Notes: generated by a model from the letters alone, not told the origin. DNA of 64,000 nt from Rhodobacterales bacterium 56_14_T64 (GCA_002162795.1 MAAY01000042.1:1-64000), one strand, 5' to 3'; shown: positions 16,339 to 26,219, counted from the stretch's first letter. Made by a program: numbers and translations.

Positions 16339-16752
16339 ATGAGCAACATTGCAGAAACCAAGTCAGACATGATTTCCAAAATGACGCCAGAACTGCAACC
16401 TGGGTGCTTTGTGTTTGCCACTATCCCTGATGGCAATGTGCCAAGCGACCTTACCCAGACGGCAATCTCTGTCTTCAATGAGAAGGAAGGGGTATCGTTG
16501 ATCCTGCCCTTAGACGTTGCTGAGGGCGCTGGGATCAGTGTCGAAGACAAAATGTGCTGTATTACCCTAAACGTCTATTCATCATTGCAGGGCGTTGGTT
16601 TGACGGCGGCTGTTTCCAATGCGTTGGGTGAGAGCGGCATCCCCTGCAATATGGTGGCGGCGTATCACCATGATCATGTCTTTGTTCCTGCGGAAAAAAG
16701 TGATCAGGCAATGCAGGTGCTGGTCAGCTTGCAGAATGAGACGCTGCGGTAG
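16339..16752 (+). CDS. ACT domain-containing protein
   Basis: 137 residues, predicted cytosolic small-molecule-binding protein. The pattern PGCFVFATIPDG...AISVFNEKEGVSLILPLDVAEGAG...CCITLNVYSSLQGVGLTAAVSNALGESGIPCNMVAAYHHDHVFVPAEKSDQAMQVL matches the stand-alone tandem-ACT family, where the second half is the better-conserved ACT repeat. The ligand is unknown; relatives bind amino acids. Its end overlaps by 29 bp the convergent gene on the other strand. Confidence 0.85.
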   Translation: MSNIAETKSDMISKMTPELQPGCFVFATIPDGNVPSDLTQTAISVFNEKEGVSLILPLDVAEGAGISVEDKMCCITLNVYSSLQGVGLTAAVSNALGESGIPCNMVAAYHHDHVFVPAEKSDQAMQVLVSLQNETLR

Positions 16753-17269
16753 AGGACTTTATGCCAGCTGAAATTTGGGAGCAGGTTTCATGCGCAGCGG
16801 TGGATGACGGGTGGAGGTAATATGTGTGCCCGACCTCATCAAATACTGTGACTTGGTCTGGGGCACTTGCCAGCCACTGCGACGAAGGCTTTCCCTGGTC
16901 TTTGCTTCCAAAAAACACATGGTTCGGTGTTGCAATCGAAGCTTCCTCTCGGAGGCGGGTAGAGGACACGCAGAAAAGGGCGGCGAAAGAACATCCCGTT
17001 GTAGCAGCGCGCCAAAGGGCTGTGCCACCGGCGCTGTAACCCAAACCGGCAAACTCGCCGTTCAAGGTTTCTTTGAGAGAACGAACAACGACATCCATGC
17101 CGCTGTGACTAAACAGGTGCTGATGTAGGGCTTCACCGGATAGACCGGGCCGACCACATAGTTCATTCAACGCAAGCCTGATCACGCGGTGGGAGCCGTC
17201 TATGCGTGTAGAAAAGCACTGCTCTGGAGAGGGGCCGTTGTGAATATCTGTGATGACATAGAGTTTCAT
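16724..17269 (-). CDS. Small alpha/beta-hydrolase-like protein
   Basis: 181 residues, tentatively a truncated-looking alpha/beta hydrolase or dienelactone-hydrolase relative. Visible elements: nucleophile elbow GLGYSAGGTALW, acidic-residue loop HVFFGSKDQGKPSSQW and catalytic His in FDEVGHTYYLHPSS. The N-terminus MKLYVITDIHNGPSPEQCF lacks an obvious signal peptide. It overlaps the ACT gene at its 3' end, so the last residues should be treated with care. Substrate unknown. Confidence 0.55.
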   Translation of the reverse strand: MKLYVITDIHNGPSPEQCFSTRIDGSHRVIRLALNELCGRPGLSGEALHQHLFSHSGMDVVVRSLKETLNGEFAGLGYSAGGTALWRAATTGCSFAALFCVSSTRLREEASIATPNHVFFGSKDQGKPSSQWLASAPDQVTVFDEVGHTYYLHPSSTAAHETCSQISAGIKSSTAASHSAS

Positions 17270-17316
17270 TCACGGACAGTATTGTGGGGTAGGGAAATCT
17301 GCAATCCCGCGTTCGG

Positions 17317-18099
17317 CTACCCTTTCTCAGCTTCATGCTGCAGCCGCAGTTGCGCGACGGCGGCGTTGGCTTCGGCTTTTTGATGATCACTCAGCGCTTG
17401 TTGCACATAGTCCAGATGTGTCTCGACTGCGGCGCGTGCGGCGGCGGGGTCGCGGGCTTGCAGCGCCGCGTTGATGGCGCGGTGCTGGTCCAGCAGAACC
17501 CTGCGCGAGGTGTGTTGGTGGAACATGATCTTGCGATTGTAGAACACGCCTTCGCGCAGCAGATCGAACATCGACCGCATCATGTGCAGCATCACCACGT
17601 TGTGGCTGGCATCGATGATGGCCGAGTGAAATTTGGCGTCCAGTTCGGCATCTTCTTCCGACAGCATGGGCGATGGCTCGGGGGCGTAGATGGCCTCCAT
17701 CTTGTCGAAACAGGCCTGAATGACCTGCAGGTCGTAATCTGACCCCAGACGGGCGGCGCGTTCGGCGGCCAAGCCCTCCATATCGCGGCGAAATGACAGG
17801 TAGTCGAACACGGCCTCGTGGTGGCTGGCAAACAGTTGGATCAGCGCCGGAGAGAAGGCCGAGCCGAGCACATCCGCGATGAAGACACCCGATCCGGCGC
17901 GGGCGGCAAGCAGGCCACGGTCCTGTAACTCGGCAATTGCGTCGCGCAGCGAGGGGCGGGAGACGCCCAGGCGCTCGGCCAGTTCGCGTTCCGAGGGCAA
18001 CCGTTCGCCCGGTGTCAGGATGCCACGCAGGATCAGCTTTTCGATCTGGCGCACCACGGATGCTGAGAGTTTTTCGGGTTGGACTTTTTGAAACGGCAT
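17317..18099 (-). CDS. GntR/FadR-type (FCD domain) transcriptional regulator
   Basis: 260 residues. wHTH: VRQIEKLILRGILTPGERLPSERELAERLGVSRPSLRDAIAELQDRGLLAARAGSGVFIADV. The all-helical FCD effector domain carries candidate metal or ligand His residues in DAKFHSAIIDASHN and RVLLDQHRAINAAL...THLDYV. The subfamily (PdhR/LldR/GlcC-like) usually senses carboxylic acids such as lactate, pyruvate or glycolate. Divergent from an aminotransferase gene, with a matching inverted repeat in between. Confidence 0.9.
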   Translation of the reverse strand: MPFQKVQPEKLSASVVRQIEKLILRGILTPGERLPSERELAERLGVSRPSLRDAIAELQDRGLLAARAGSGVFIADVLGSAFSPALIQLFASHHEAVFDYLSFRRDMEGLAAERAARLGSDYDLQVIQACFDKMEAIYAPEPSPMLSEEDAELDAKFHSAIIDASHNVVMLHMMRSMFDLLREGVFYNRKIMFHQHTSRRVLLDQHRAINAALQARDPAAARAAVETHLDYVQQALSDHQKAEANAAVAQLRLQHEAEKG

Positions 18100-18117
18100 T
18101 TGGGTACTCGGCTGAAT

Positions 18118-18136
18118 TGGTCAGTTCATTTGACCA
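18118..18136. promoter_or_regulatory. Candidate FadR-type operator
   Basis: TGGTCA-N7-TGACCA (18118-18136) lies 19 nt upstream of the GntR-family start codon in the divergent spacer. GntR/FadR regulators commonly bind TGGT...ACCA palindromes, so autoregulation is plausible. Confidence 0.5.
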
Positions 18137-18268
18137 CGTGAGGATGTGCCCTGCAAGAGGAGCACCGCGGGGTTGCGATCACGATGGTTGAAATATTAGG
18201 TCAGCATTATTGACTTTATATCAGCTCTGAATAGCGTCGGACCCAAGTCAGCCGGAATAGGAGCCAGC

Positions 18269-19471
18269 ATGTCACTACCTCAGATCTTTGCCAGTCGCGC
18301 ATCGCGGATGAAGGCCTCGGAAATTCGTGAGTTGTTGAAGCTGCTGGATCAACCTGGTGTGATCTCGTTTGCCGGCGGGATTCCCGATCCGGCGTTGTTT
18401 CCGGCCACAGCTTTTGCCGAGGCCTTTGCTGCGGGGCTGAGCCCGGAACGCCAAGCGCAGTCGCTGCAGTATTCGGTGAGCGAGGGCTATCTGCCGCTGC
18501 GCCAGTGGATCGTTGGTGAGATGGCCAAGATCGGTGTTCCATGTTCGCCCGATAACGTGTTGATCACTTCGGGGTCGCAGCAGGCGCTGGATTATCTGGG
18601 CAAACTGTTCCTGTCACCGGGTGACACTGCATTGGTGGGTTGGCCGACCTATCTGGGCGCGCTGGCGGCGTTCAACGCTTATGAGCCGCGCTATGATCAA
18701 CTGAGCGTCAACGGCAATCGTGCAGCCAGCAGTTACGCGCAAGAGGCAGGCGGTGGGCAGGTCAAGCTGGCCTATCTGTCGGCGGATTTTGCCAACCCAA
18801 CGGGAGAAACGCTGGATCAGCGCGGGCGCGAGTCACTGCTGGACCTGACCGAGGAGCTGGGCTGTGCCTTGATCGAGGACGCCGCCTATCAGGCGTTGCG
18901 TTACGATGGCGAGGCGGTGGCGCCCATCTTGGCAACCGAGATCGCGCGGAAGGGATCAGTGGAAGAGTGCCGGACGATCTATTGCGGGTCGTTCTCCAAG
19001 ACTCTGTCGCCGGGATTGCGGTTGGGCTGGGTTGTCGCGGCCAAGCCGGTGATTTCGCAATTGGTGCTGTTGAAGCAGGCGGCGGACCTACACACCGCGA
19101 CATTGAACCAGATGGCTGTGTTTGATGTGGCTTCGCGGATATTTGATGACCATGTCGACACTGTGCGCAATGCTTATCGCAAGCGACGGGATGCCATGCT
19201 GGCGGCGCTGGAAACGCATATGCCCGAAGGGGTCAGCTGGACCCGGCCCGAGGGTGGCATGTTCGTTTGGCTGACGCTGCCAGTAGAGGTGGACGGGGCG
19301 GAATTGCTGGCGCACTCGCTAGAAACCGTCGGCGTCGCCTTTGTGCCGGGCAGCGCGTTCTTTGCGGATGGCTCGGGGGGCAACAGTATTCGGCTGAGTT
19401 TCTCATGCTCCGACGAGGATGAGATCAACGAAGGAATGCGAAAATTGGGCGAAGTTCTGCGCGAGGTCTGA
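18269..19471 (+). CDS. PLP-dependent class I/II aminotransferase
   Basis: 400-residue fold-type I aminotransferase of the 2-aminoadipate/aromatic (LysN/MocR-core) group, without a DNA-binding domain. PLP-related motifs: SFAGGIPDPALFP near the N-terminus, ITSGSQQALDYLGKLFLSPGDTALVGWPTYLGAL, DEAAYQ-like IEDAAYQALRYDG, and the Schiff-base Lys in YCGSFSKTLSPGLRLGWVVA. A GGAG-type site precedes the ATG. Divergent from a FadR-type regulator, so the pair may form a substrate-induced unit; the amino donor is unknown. Confidence 0.9.
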   Translation: MSLPQIFASRASRMKASEIRELLKLLDQPGVISFAGGIPDPALFPATAFAEAFAAGLSPERQAQSLQYSVSEGYLPLRQWIVGEMAKIGVPCSPDNVLITSGSQQALDYLGKLFLSPGDTALVGWPTYLGALAAFNAYEPRYDQLSVNGNRAASSYAQEAGGGQVKLAYLSADFANPTGETLDQRGRESLLDLTEELGCALIEDAAYQALRYDGEAVAPILATEIARKGSVEECRTIYCGSFSKTLSPGLRLGWVVAAKPVISQLVLLKQAADLHTATLNQMAVFDVASRIFDDHVDTVRNAYRKRRDAMLAALETHMPEGVSWTRPEGGMFVWLTLPVEVDGAELLAHSLETVGVAFVPGSAFFADGSGGNSIRLSFSCSDEDEINEGMRKLGEVLREV

Positions 19472-19535
19472 GCAGGGTTATGCCGGCAGGGAATTGTTAA
19501 CCAAGTTGAGGGAGGCTGGGGAGAGGATTTTCGCC

Positions 19536-19934
19536 ATGCCTATTCTTGTTGTCTTGCTCTTGGTTCTGTTGACCGGTTGCATCAGCTCAACCCGGCATTT
19601 TCGCGGAGTTGAGGCGGTTCGATTGCAAGTTGACGGCAGTGTCTTTGACATTCGCCTTCGGGGTAATCTGGCCGAGGCCATTCGCGTTAACCCGCAATAT
19701 GCGCCACGAATGGGACCGCTGCGGGCGCGGGCGGGGTTTGCCATGGCAAAAGTCAGCGGATGCAAGGTGACAGGTGTGCTGGGCGATCAGGCCCTGATGA
19801 CCGGAATACTGGATTGTCAGGAGGCCGCGCCCGGGGCAGTTACCTCTTGGTACGACTGTGGTGATGTTGCGGACTGGCTGAAAGAGAGTGGATCTGCGGC
19901 TTACCCAAAATATGAGTGCTCGCCCTTATCGTGA
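19536..19934 (+). CDS. Hypothetical lipoprotein
   Basis: 132 residues. N-terminus MPILVVLLLVLLTGCISSTRH has a short hydrophobic stretch and lipobox LLTGC, so it is likely lipidated and membrane-anchored. The remainder (VRLQVDGSVFDIRLRGNLAEAIRVNPQYAPRMGPLRARAGFAMAKVSGCKVTGVLGDQALMTGILDC) is of unknown family, with conserved-looking Cys residues. ATG 19536 follows GAGAGG; the ORF-track extension into the aminotransferase is spurious. Confidence 0.65.
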   Translation: MPILVVLLLVLLTGCISSTRHFRGVEAVRLQVDGSVFDIRLRGNLAEAIRVNPQYAPRMGPLRARAGFAMAKVSGCKVTGVLGDQALMTGILDCQEAAPGAVTSWYDCGDVADWLKESGSAAYPKYECSPLS

Positions 19935-20003
19935 ATTTGGGGTGAGTTTCGCAACATATGGTAGAGATCCTGGGCGCGTTTGCCGGATTATGGGGCTGTA
20001 TCG

Positions 20004-20032
20004 TTGACACAACTACCTTGAACCGCTCAGGT
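20004..20032 (+). promoter_or_regulatory. Candidate smc promoter
   Basis: A perfect TTGACA (20004-20009) followed after 17 nt by a weak TCAGGT, about 30 nt upstream of the smc start codon. Confidence 0.4.
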
Positions 20033-20063
20033 TTCTGTCTAACGGAATCATTGCGGGGCGAAT

Positions 20064-23000
20064 TTGCGCTTTTCCAAACTCAGGCTGACCGGCTTTAAAA
20101 GTTTTGTGGACCCGACCGATCTGATAATCTCGGACGGTTTGACCGGTGTTGTCGGACCCAATGGCTGTGGCAAGTCCAATCTGCTGGAAGCGTTGCGTTG
20201 GGTGATGGGGGAAAATAGACCCAAGTCGATGCGTGGCGGCGGCATGGAGGATGTGATCTTTGCCGGTGCCCATTCGCGTGGCGCGCGCAACTTTGCCGAG
20301 GTCAGCCTACAAATCGACAACACCGAACGGCTGGCACCGTCCGGGTTCAACGAGAGCGACAGCCTGGAGATCGTGCGGCGAATCACACGGGATGTCGGCA
20401 GTGCCTACAAGGCCAATACCAAGGACGTGCGGGCGCGGGATGTGCAGATGCTGTTTGCCGATGCCTCGACCGGGGCGCATAGCCCGGCGCTGGTGGGGCA
20501 GGGGCAGATAGCCATGCTGATCAACGCCAAGCCCAAGGCGCGGCGGCGGATCCTGGAGGAGGCGGCAGGGATCTCAGGCCTGTACCAGCGGCGGCATGAG
20601 GCTGAGCTGAAGTTGAAGGGCACGGAAACTAACCTGCTGCGGGTCGATGACGTGATCGAACAAATGGCGGCGCAGTTGGCGCAGTTGGCGCGGCAAGCCC
20701 GGCAAGCGCAGCGTTACCGCGATATTGGCGAGCAGTTGCGGCAGGCTGAGGGCATGTTGCTGTACCGGCGCTGGCGAGAGGCGGATGATGCACGACTGGC
20801 CGCGGAGGAGGTGGACCGGACGCGGGTGACACAGGCCTCGAAGGCTGAGGCGATGGCGCGAATTGCGGCTGACCAGCGGCTTGAGGCTGAGGGTAAGTTG
20901 CCGCCGTTACGGGAAGAGGAAGCGATTGCGGCGGCGGTTCTGCAGCGGTTGATTGTGCAACGTGATGCGTTGAGCGCGCAGGATGCGCAGGCGCGGCAGG
21001 CGATTGAGACGCTGACCAACCGGGTTTTGCAATTGGGCCGCGATATCGAGCGTGAAAGTGGTCTGAACCGGGATGCGGGCGACACCATTGAACAGCTGGA
21101 GTGGGAGGCCCGCGAGCTGTCAAAGGCCGGTGAAGGACAGGACGAGCGGTTGAATGAGGCGGCTGATTTGTCTCGGGAGGCCTCGAAAATCTTGCAGGGG
21201 CATGAGGATCATCTGGCGCAGCTTACCGAAGATGTGGCTCGATTGGCGGCGCGCCATCAATCGGCGCAGCGGTTGGTTGAAGACCATAACCGCGCTTTGA
21301 TGCGGGCGACAGGAGAGGGCGACCGCGCGCGGTCGGCGGTGGACGAGGCCAAGGTGGCTTTGACGCGGGTAGAAGCTGAGTTTGAGGCGGCTGTTGAGGC
21401 CGAGGAAGAAACCAGAGAGGCTGCGGAGCTGGCAGAGGAAGCGTTGGCGGCAGCGGATGACATGCGCGGCGAAACGCAGGCGCGTGAATCCGATGCCAGG
21501 GCACAACGGTCCGAGGCTGAAGGCGAGTTGGGGGCGTTGCGGGCAGAGGTCACGGCGCTGGCCAAACTGGTAGAACGCGACACCGCCGAGGGTGGTCAGG
21601 TGCTGGACGAATTGCAGGTAGAGCCGGGCTATGAAAAGGCGCTGGGGGCGGCGTTGGCGGATGATCTGCGGATGCCGCTGGTGGCGGCTGATGGTCCCTC
21701 GGGCTGGGTGGATTTGTCGGCGTATTCGCGTGATCTACCGATGCCTGAGGGGACATTGCCATTGGCGAGGCATGTATCAGGCCCCGAGGCGCTGGGGCGG
21801 CGCATTGCGCAGATTGGCTTGGTTGACGGCGATAGCGGGCCGCGCCTCCAGGCGCAGCTGCAGCCAGGGCAGCGTTTGGTCTCACTCGAAGGGGATTTGT
21901 GGCGTTGGGATGGGTTCCGCGCTTGGGCCGAGGACGCGCCTAGTGCGGCAGCGCTGCGGTTGGAACAACTGAACCGGCTGGAATCGCTGAAACAAGAGAT
22001 GGAACGGGTTGGCGCGCGGGCTGAGGGCGCGCGCGCGGCGCATGAAGTGTTGGTGCGTAAGCTGGAGCAAGTGGCGCAGGCCGATCAGGATGCTCGGCAG
22101 GCCCGCCGCGCTGCCGATCAGCGGGTTGCGGACAGTGCACGGGCGTTGAGCCGGGCCGAGGCCAACCGGAACCTGGGCGAGGGCAAGCTGGAGACGCTGG
22201 GCATCGCGGTGGCGCGCCACGACGAGGATGCCGAGGCGGCGCAAGAGCACTTGTCCGAGGCGAAGGAAGCTCTTGAAGACCTAGGCGATTTGGATACCGC
22301 ACGTGGTGGTGTCGAGGATGTCAAACAAGCGGTTGAGGCCGCGCGGATCACCATGTTGACGCATCGCTCAACCCATGACGAGCTGCGCCGCGAGGGCGAG
22401 GCGCGCACCAAGCGATCGCAACAAGTGACTAAGGATATCAGCGGCTGGAAACACCGGTTGGACAGTGCTGACAAACGGATTACCGAGTTGGCCGAACGCC
22501 GGGAGGCCTCGCAAGACGAGCTGGAAGAGGCCAATGCGGTGCCGTTTGAGATCGCTGAAAAGCGCGAGGAGCTGACAGAGGCGATTGAAGAAGCCGAGGT
22601 GCGCAAGAGCTTGGCCAGTGAGGCGCTGGTTGGGGCTGAAACGGTGTTGCGCGATGCGGTGCAAACCGAACGCGAAGCTGAACGGCTGGCATCCGAGGCC
22701 CGCGAGGCCCGCGCCCGCGCCGAAGCACTGAGTGAGGCCGCGCGCGAAACTGTGGCCCATGCTGCGGAGCGTATTGCTGAGGACCAGCAGCTTACACCGC
22801 ATCAGCTACTGGAACAGTTGGATGCCAATCCCGAAGACATGCCCGCGGCCGAGGTTCTGGAGGCGGAAGTGAACCGTCACAAACGTCAGCGCGACGCCTT
22901 GGGAGCGGTCAACCTGCGCGCTGAAGAAGATGCGCGTGAGATCAAGGACGAGCACGACACTTTGGTTAGCGAGAAAGCGGATCTGGAAGAGGCGGTAAAG

Positions 23001-23519
23001 ACCCTACGCAACGGGATTTCCAGCCTGAACCGCGAGGGACGTGAGCGTTTGCTGACCGCCTTTGAACAGGTCAACGGCAGCTTTTCATCGCTATTTCGAC
23101 ACTTGTTCGGCGGTGGTGAGGCCAGTCTGGTGATGGTTGAAAGCGACGACCCTTTGGACGCTGGGCTGGAAATCATGTGTCAGCCCCCGGGTAAGAAGCT
23201 GTCGACTTTGTCACTGCTGTCAGGTGGCGAGCAGACATTGACCGCGATGGCGCTGATTTTTGCGGTGTTCCTGGCCAACCCAGCGCCGATTTGCGTGCTG
23301 GACGAGGTCGACGCGCCGCTGGATGACGCCAATGTCACCCGGTTCTGCGACCTGTTGGACGAGATGTGTCGGCAGACCGATACCCGCTTCTTGATCATCA
23401 CTCACCACGCGGTGACGATGGCGCGAATGGACCGACTGTTTGGTGTGACCATGCAGGAACAAGGGGTCAGTCAGCTGGTGTCGGTTGATTTGAAAAAGGC
23501 CGAGGCTATGGTGGCCTGA
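20064..23519 (+). CDS. smc: Chromosome segregation ATPase SMC
   Basis: Condensin-type ATPase that organises the chromosome with ScpA/ScpB. 1151 residues. Walker A GPNGCGKSNLLEALRWVMGE near residue 32; coiled coil about 170-500; hinge about 505-640 (VEPGYEKALGAALADDLRMPLV...GDLWRWDGFRAW); second coiled coil; then signature LSLLSGGEQTLTAMALIFAVFLANPAPICVLDEVDAPLDDANV near the C-terminus. Start is TTG (MRFSKLRLTGFKSFVDP), which is at the family's normal position. Stand-alone transcription unit. Confidence 0.98.
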   Translation: MRFSKLRLTGFKSFVDPTDLIISDGLTGVVGPNGCGKSNLLEALRWVMGENRPKSMRGGGMEDVIFAGAHSRGARNFAEVSLQIDNTERLAPSGFNESDSLEIVRRITRDVGSAYKANTKDVRARDVQMLFADASTGAHSPALVGQGQIAMLINAKPKARRRILEEAAGISGLYQRRHEAELKLKGTETNLLRVDDVIEQMAAQLAQLARQARQAQRYRDIGEQLRQAEGMLLYRRWREADDARLAAEEVDRTRVTQASKAEAMARIAADQRLEAEGKLPPLREEEAIAAAVLQRLIVQRDALSAQDAQARQAIETLTNRVLQLGRDIERESGLNRDAGDTIEQLEWEARELSKAGEGQDERLNEAADLSREASKILQGHEDHLAQLTEDVARLAARHQSAQRLVEDHNRALMRATGEGDRARSAVDEAKVALTRVEAEFEAAVEAEEETREAAELAEEALAAADDMRGETQARESDARAQRSEAEGELGALRAEVTALAKLVERDTAEGGQVLDELQVEPGYEKALGAALADDLRMPLVAADGPSGWVDLSAYSRDLPMPEGTLPLARHVSGPEALGRRIAQIGLVDGDSGPRLQAQLQPGQRLVSLEGDLWRWDGFRAWAEDAPSAAALRLEQLNRLESLKQEMERVGARAEGARAAHEVLVRKLEQVAQADQDARQARRAADQRVADSARALSRAEANRNLGEGKLETLGIAVARHDEDAEAAQEHLSEAKEALEDLGDLDTARGGVEDVKQAVEAARITMLTHRSTHDELRREGEARTKRSQQVTKDISGWKHRLDSADKRITELAERREASQDELEEANAVPFEIAEKREELTEAIEEAEVRKSLASEALVGAETVLRDAVQTEREAERLASEAREARARAEALSEAARETVAHAAERIAEDQQLTPHQLLEQLDANPEDMPAAEVLEAEVNRHKRQRDALGAVNLRAEEDAREIKDEHDTLVSEKADLEEAVKTLRNGISSLNREGRERLLTAFEQVNGSFSSLFRHLFGGGEASLVMVESDDPLDAGLEIMCQPPGKKLSTLSLLSGGEQTLTAMALIFAVFLANPAPICVLDEVDAPLDDANVTRFCDLLDEMCRQTDTRFLIITHHAVTMARMDRLFGVTMQEQGVSQLVSVDLKKAEAMVA

Positions 23520-23591
23520 CTTATTATTTCCCCTTGTGGGGAGTAAGCTGAGTCAACTAGCCATGATTTGAAAGCAATAAAGGATGTGTCC

Positions 23592-24059
23592 ATGAAAATT
23601 ATTACAAAGCTTGCGGCGGCCGCCGTTGTCTGTGTTCCGTCGCTGGTTTCGGCCGAGATGTTGGTGGCGACCAATCCTGACACTCTGGTGCAGTTTTTTG
23701 TCGAAGAGGGCGCTGACGTTGAAAGCACCGTGGACAATGCCGGTGATCCGAAACTGAAGGTCGAATATTACGGTTCGGACTTTGTTTTGTACTTCTACGA
23801 TTGCACCGACAACAGTGATTGCAAATCGATCCAGTTCTTCTCGGGGTATAAGACCGAAGGCAGCGTGCGCAAATCCAAGGTGAACACCTGGAACGCTGAA
23901 AACCGTTATTCCCGCGCCTATATTTCTGACAGTGGATCAGCCCGGATCGAACATGATCTGTACCTTGGCAACGCCGGTATTGATGCGGATGATTTTGCCG
24001 CTCTGGTCAGCAAATGGACCAGCGCCCAGGGTGAGTTCGAAGAATTCATCGATTGGTGA
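23592..24059 (+). CDS. Secreted YbjN domain-containing protein
   Basis: 155 residues. Signal peptide MKIITKLAAAAVVCVPSLVSAE with a plausible cleavage after VSA, then a YbjN-like domain: LVATNPDTLVQFFVEEGADVESTVDNAGDPKLKVEYYGSDFVLYFYDCTDNSDCKSIQFFSGYKTEGSV...INxWNAENRYSRAYISDSGSARIEHDLYLGNAGI. The secreted variant is common in this group; function unknown. Start 23592 is preferred to 23568 because it begins the signal peptide and follows AGGA. Confidence 0.8.
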   Translation: MKIITKLAAAAVVCVPSLVSAEMLVATNPDTLVQFFVEEGADVESTVDNAGDPKLKVEYYGSDFVLYFYDCTDNSDCKSIQFFSGYKTEGSVRKSKVNTWNAENRYSRAYISDSGSARIEHDLYLGNAGIDADDFAALVSKWTSAQGEFEEFIDW

Positions 24060-24067
24060 TATTGCTA

Positions 24068-24095
24068 GGCGGGGGGCGACCCCCGCCGCTGTTTT
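24068..24095. terminator. Hairpin between convergent genes
   Basis: GGCGGGGG (24068-24075) and CCCCCGCC (24080-24087) with a GCGA tetraloop, followed by GCTGTTTT. It lies between the convergent YbjN and transglycosylase genes and probably serves as a terminator. Confidence 0.65.
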
Positions 24096-24097
24096 GG

Positions 24098-25267
24098 TCA
24101 AAGCTTGTTCAGCAGGGCAGGTGTAGGCCAGGCGTCGGCTGGCAGGCCAAGGCGCTGTTGTTCGGCCTGTACTGCAATGCGGGTTTTAGAGCCTAATATC
24201 CCATCTACCTTTCCCACATCATGACCGCGCGCCTGCAGCTTCTTTTGTAGCTGCTTCATCTGTGCGCCGCTGAGGCCCTGATCGGGGTTGCCTGCCTTGT
24301 AGACACCTGCGCCGTCCAGACGGGTGGCGAAATAGGCGGCAGTCAGCACATAGGTGAAACTCTGGTTCCACTCAAAGTAGACGTCGAAATTGGGGTAGGC
24401 GAGGAAGGCCGGGCCTTTGTGCCCCTGTGGCAGCAGCAGTGAGGCTTGCAGATTGCCGCTGGCCAGCGAACCAGAGCGAGGTTGAACACCCATTTTGGCC
24501 CAGTTAGAGACCGAATTCTTTTGCGAAGGGCCAGTTTTGGACAGGTCCAAACCACTTGGGATTGTGACCTCTTGCAGCCAGGGCTGGTTTGGTTGCCACC
24601 CCAAGTTCGACAGCATCTTGCCGCCCGACATCAATGCGTCCGGGGGGGATGTTTTCAGGCTGACCTGACCATCCCCATCGCCATCAGTGCCGTTTTCCAG
24701 AATGTCGCGGGGCAGCATCTGCACCATGCCGATTTCACCGGCCCAGGCGCCTGTGGTTTTACGTGGGTCGAAATTGCCCTGTTCATAGAGTTCGAGTGCG
24801 GCAAAGATTTGTGGGCGGAACAGTTCGGGGCGGCGGCAGTCGTGCGACAGGGTGACCAGTGCGTTCAGCGTGTTGAAGTCACCCTGGAAAGCGCCGTAGT
24901 CGGTCTCGAACGCCCAGAAGGCCAGCAGCACGCCACGGTCGATGCCGTATGTTTTCTCGATCCTGTCGAAGGTGCTATTAAATTTCTTGGACATCGAGCG
25001 GCCACGATCTACCCGATTTTGCGAGATCAGGTGACGGGAGAATTCGATGAATGGTTTTTGGAAAACACCTTGTGAACGATCCGCGCGCAGCACCTTGGGG
25101 TCCTGCTTTACGCTTTTGAAAAACGCTTTGGTGGTGGCAGCATCATGGCCTGCACTGATGGCCTCACGTTTCAGGTCTTTGACAAATCCCGAAAAGCCGC
25201 CGCCGCATTGGGCAAAGACAGTGGCGGGTAACAGGCTGGCAACAAGGGCTAGGGGCAATAAGCGCAT
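24098..25267 (-). CDS. Lytic murein transglycosylase with peptidoglycan-binding domain (MltB family)
   Basis: Cleaves peptidoglycan glycan strands to 1,6-anhydro products in the periplasm. 389 residues. Signal peptide MRLLPLALVASLLPATVFAQ; MltB-type catalytic domain with the Glu in DRGVLLAFWAFETDYGAFQGDFNTL and the motif GAWAGEIGMVQMLPRDILENGTDGDGDG; C-terminal PG_binding_1 domain (residues about 330-389: LSGAQMKQLQKKLQARGHDVGKVDGILGSKTRIAVQAEQ). Length and domain order fit the roseobacter/rhizobial type. Confidence 0.93.
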   Translation of the reverse strand: MRLLPLALVASLLPATVFAQCGGGFSGFVKDLKREAISAGHDAATTKAFFKSVKQDPKVLRADRSQGVFQKPFIEFSRHLISQNRVDRGRSMSKKFNSTFDRIEKTYGIDRGVLLAFWAFETDYGAFQGDFNTLNALVTLSHDCRRPELFRPQIFAALELYEQGNFDPRKTTGAWAGEIGMVQMLPRDILENGTDGDGDGQVSLKTSPPDALMSGGKMLSNLGWQPNQPWLQEVTIPSGLDLSKTGPSQKNSVSNWAKMGVQPRSGSLASGNLQASLLLPQGHKGPAFLAYPNFDVYFEWNQSFTYVLTAAYFATRLDGAGVYKAGNPDQGLSGAQMKQLQKKLQARGHDVGKVDGILGSKTRIAVQAEQQRLGLPADAWPTPALLNKL

Positions 25268-25307
25268 AAAAAGGGCAATCCAATATGACAGAGATGCCCC
25301 TTGTTAG

Positions 25308-26219
25308 CTAGAACATCAGGGCCAAGGCAACCGTCAAGACCAACGCAAGGCCCCAGACCTGCCAGAGTTTGGTGGTGCAAGCGTCGATATCATGGGCGGT
25401 GATGGATTTACTGGCGGGCGCATTGACCCAGGGAAAATCCTGCATCTGACCGTCATATGACCGCGGGCCAGCCAGGGCCAGATCCAGCGCGCGCGACATG
25501 GCGGCTTCGGGCCAACCGGCGTTGGGCGAGCGGTGGCGGCGGGCATCAGTCACGATGGCGCGCCAGTTGCGCAACTGACCGCTGCACAGGGCGATCAGTA
25601 GGCCGGTCAGGCGCGCCGGGATCAGGTTCAGCAGATCGTCCATGCGGGCGGCGGCTTTGCCGAAGTCTTCGTATTGGTCGTTGCGATAACCGATCATGCT
25701 GTCGGCGGTGTTGATCATCTTGTAGACCAGCAGCCCTGGCAACCCGGCGAGCAGAAACCAGAACGCAGGCGCAATGACACCATCCGAGAAATTTTCGGCA
25801 CCGCTTTCGATGGCCGAGCGGGCGACCTGCGGGGTGGTCATCGACGCGGTGTCGCGGCTGACGATCATGGCGACCGCTTCGCGGCCATGGGACAGGGATT
25901 GCCGCAGGCCGGTGGCCACAGCCGTGACATGATCGGTCAGGGATCGCTGGGCGATCAGTATGGCGGCGCAGAGGACGGACATCACCGGGCCGAGCAGGGT
26001 TAGCAGTGTGCCGAGAAGCAGGCCCAACCCGATCAGAACAGCCACAGTGATGCCGCCTTTGATACGCAGGTGAGGTCCGTGATTCAGGCTCTCATCAAGG
26101 GCTTTTACCACTTTTCCCATCAAGACGGCAGGGTGCGGGATGCGTGACCACAGCCATTTCGGTTCCCCCAGAACTGCGTCCAGGATTAGTGCGATAGATA
26201 AGAGGGCCGCCGTGCTCAT
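25308..26219 (-). CDS. cbiB: Adenosylcobinamide-phosphate synthase (CbiB/CobD)
   Basis: Membrane enzyme that attaches (R)-1-amino-2-propanol phosphate to adenosylcobyric acid in cobalamin synthesis. 303 residues from [43 protein letters not shown]. Several transmembrane helices and family motifs [66 protein letters not shown]. The true start overlaps the upstream threonine-phosphate decarboxylase stop (ATGA); the ORF-track extension is spurious. Confidence 0.96.
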   Translation of the reverse strand: MSTAALLSIALILDAVLGEPKWLWSRIPHPAVLMGKVVKALDESLNHGPHLRIKGGITVAVLIGLGLLLGTLLTLLGPVMSVLCAAILIAQRSLTDHVTAVATGLRQSLSHGREAVAMIVSRDTASMTTPQVARSAIESGAENFSDGVIAPAFWFLLAGLPGLLVYKMINTADSMIGYRNDQYEDFGKAAARMDDLLNLIPARLTGLLIALCSGQLRNWRAIVTDARRHRSPNAGWPEAAMSRALDLALAGPRSYDGQMQDFPWVNAPASKSITAHDIDACTTKLWQVWGLALVLTVALALMF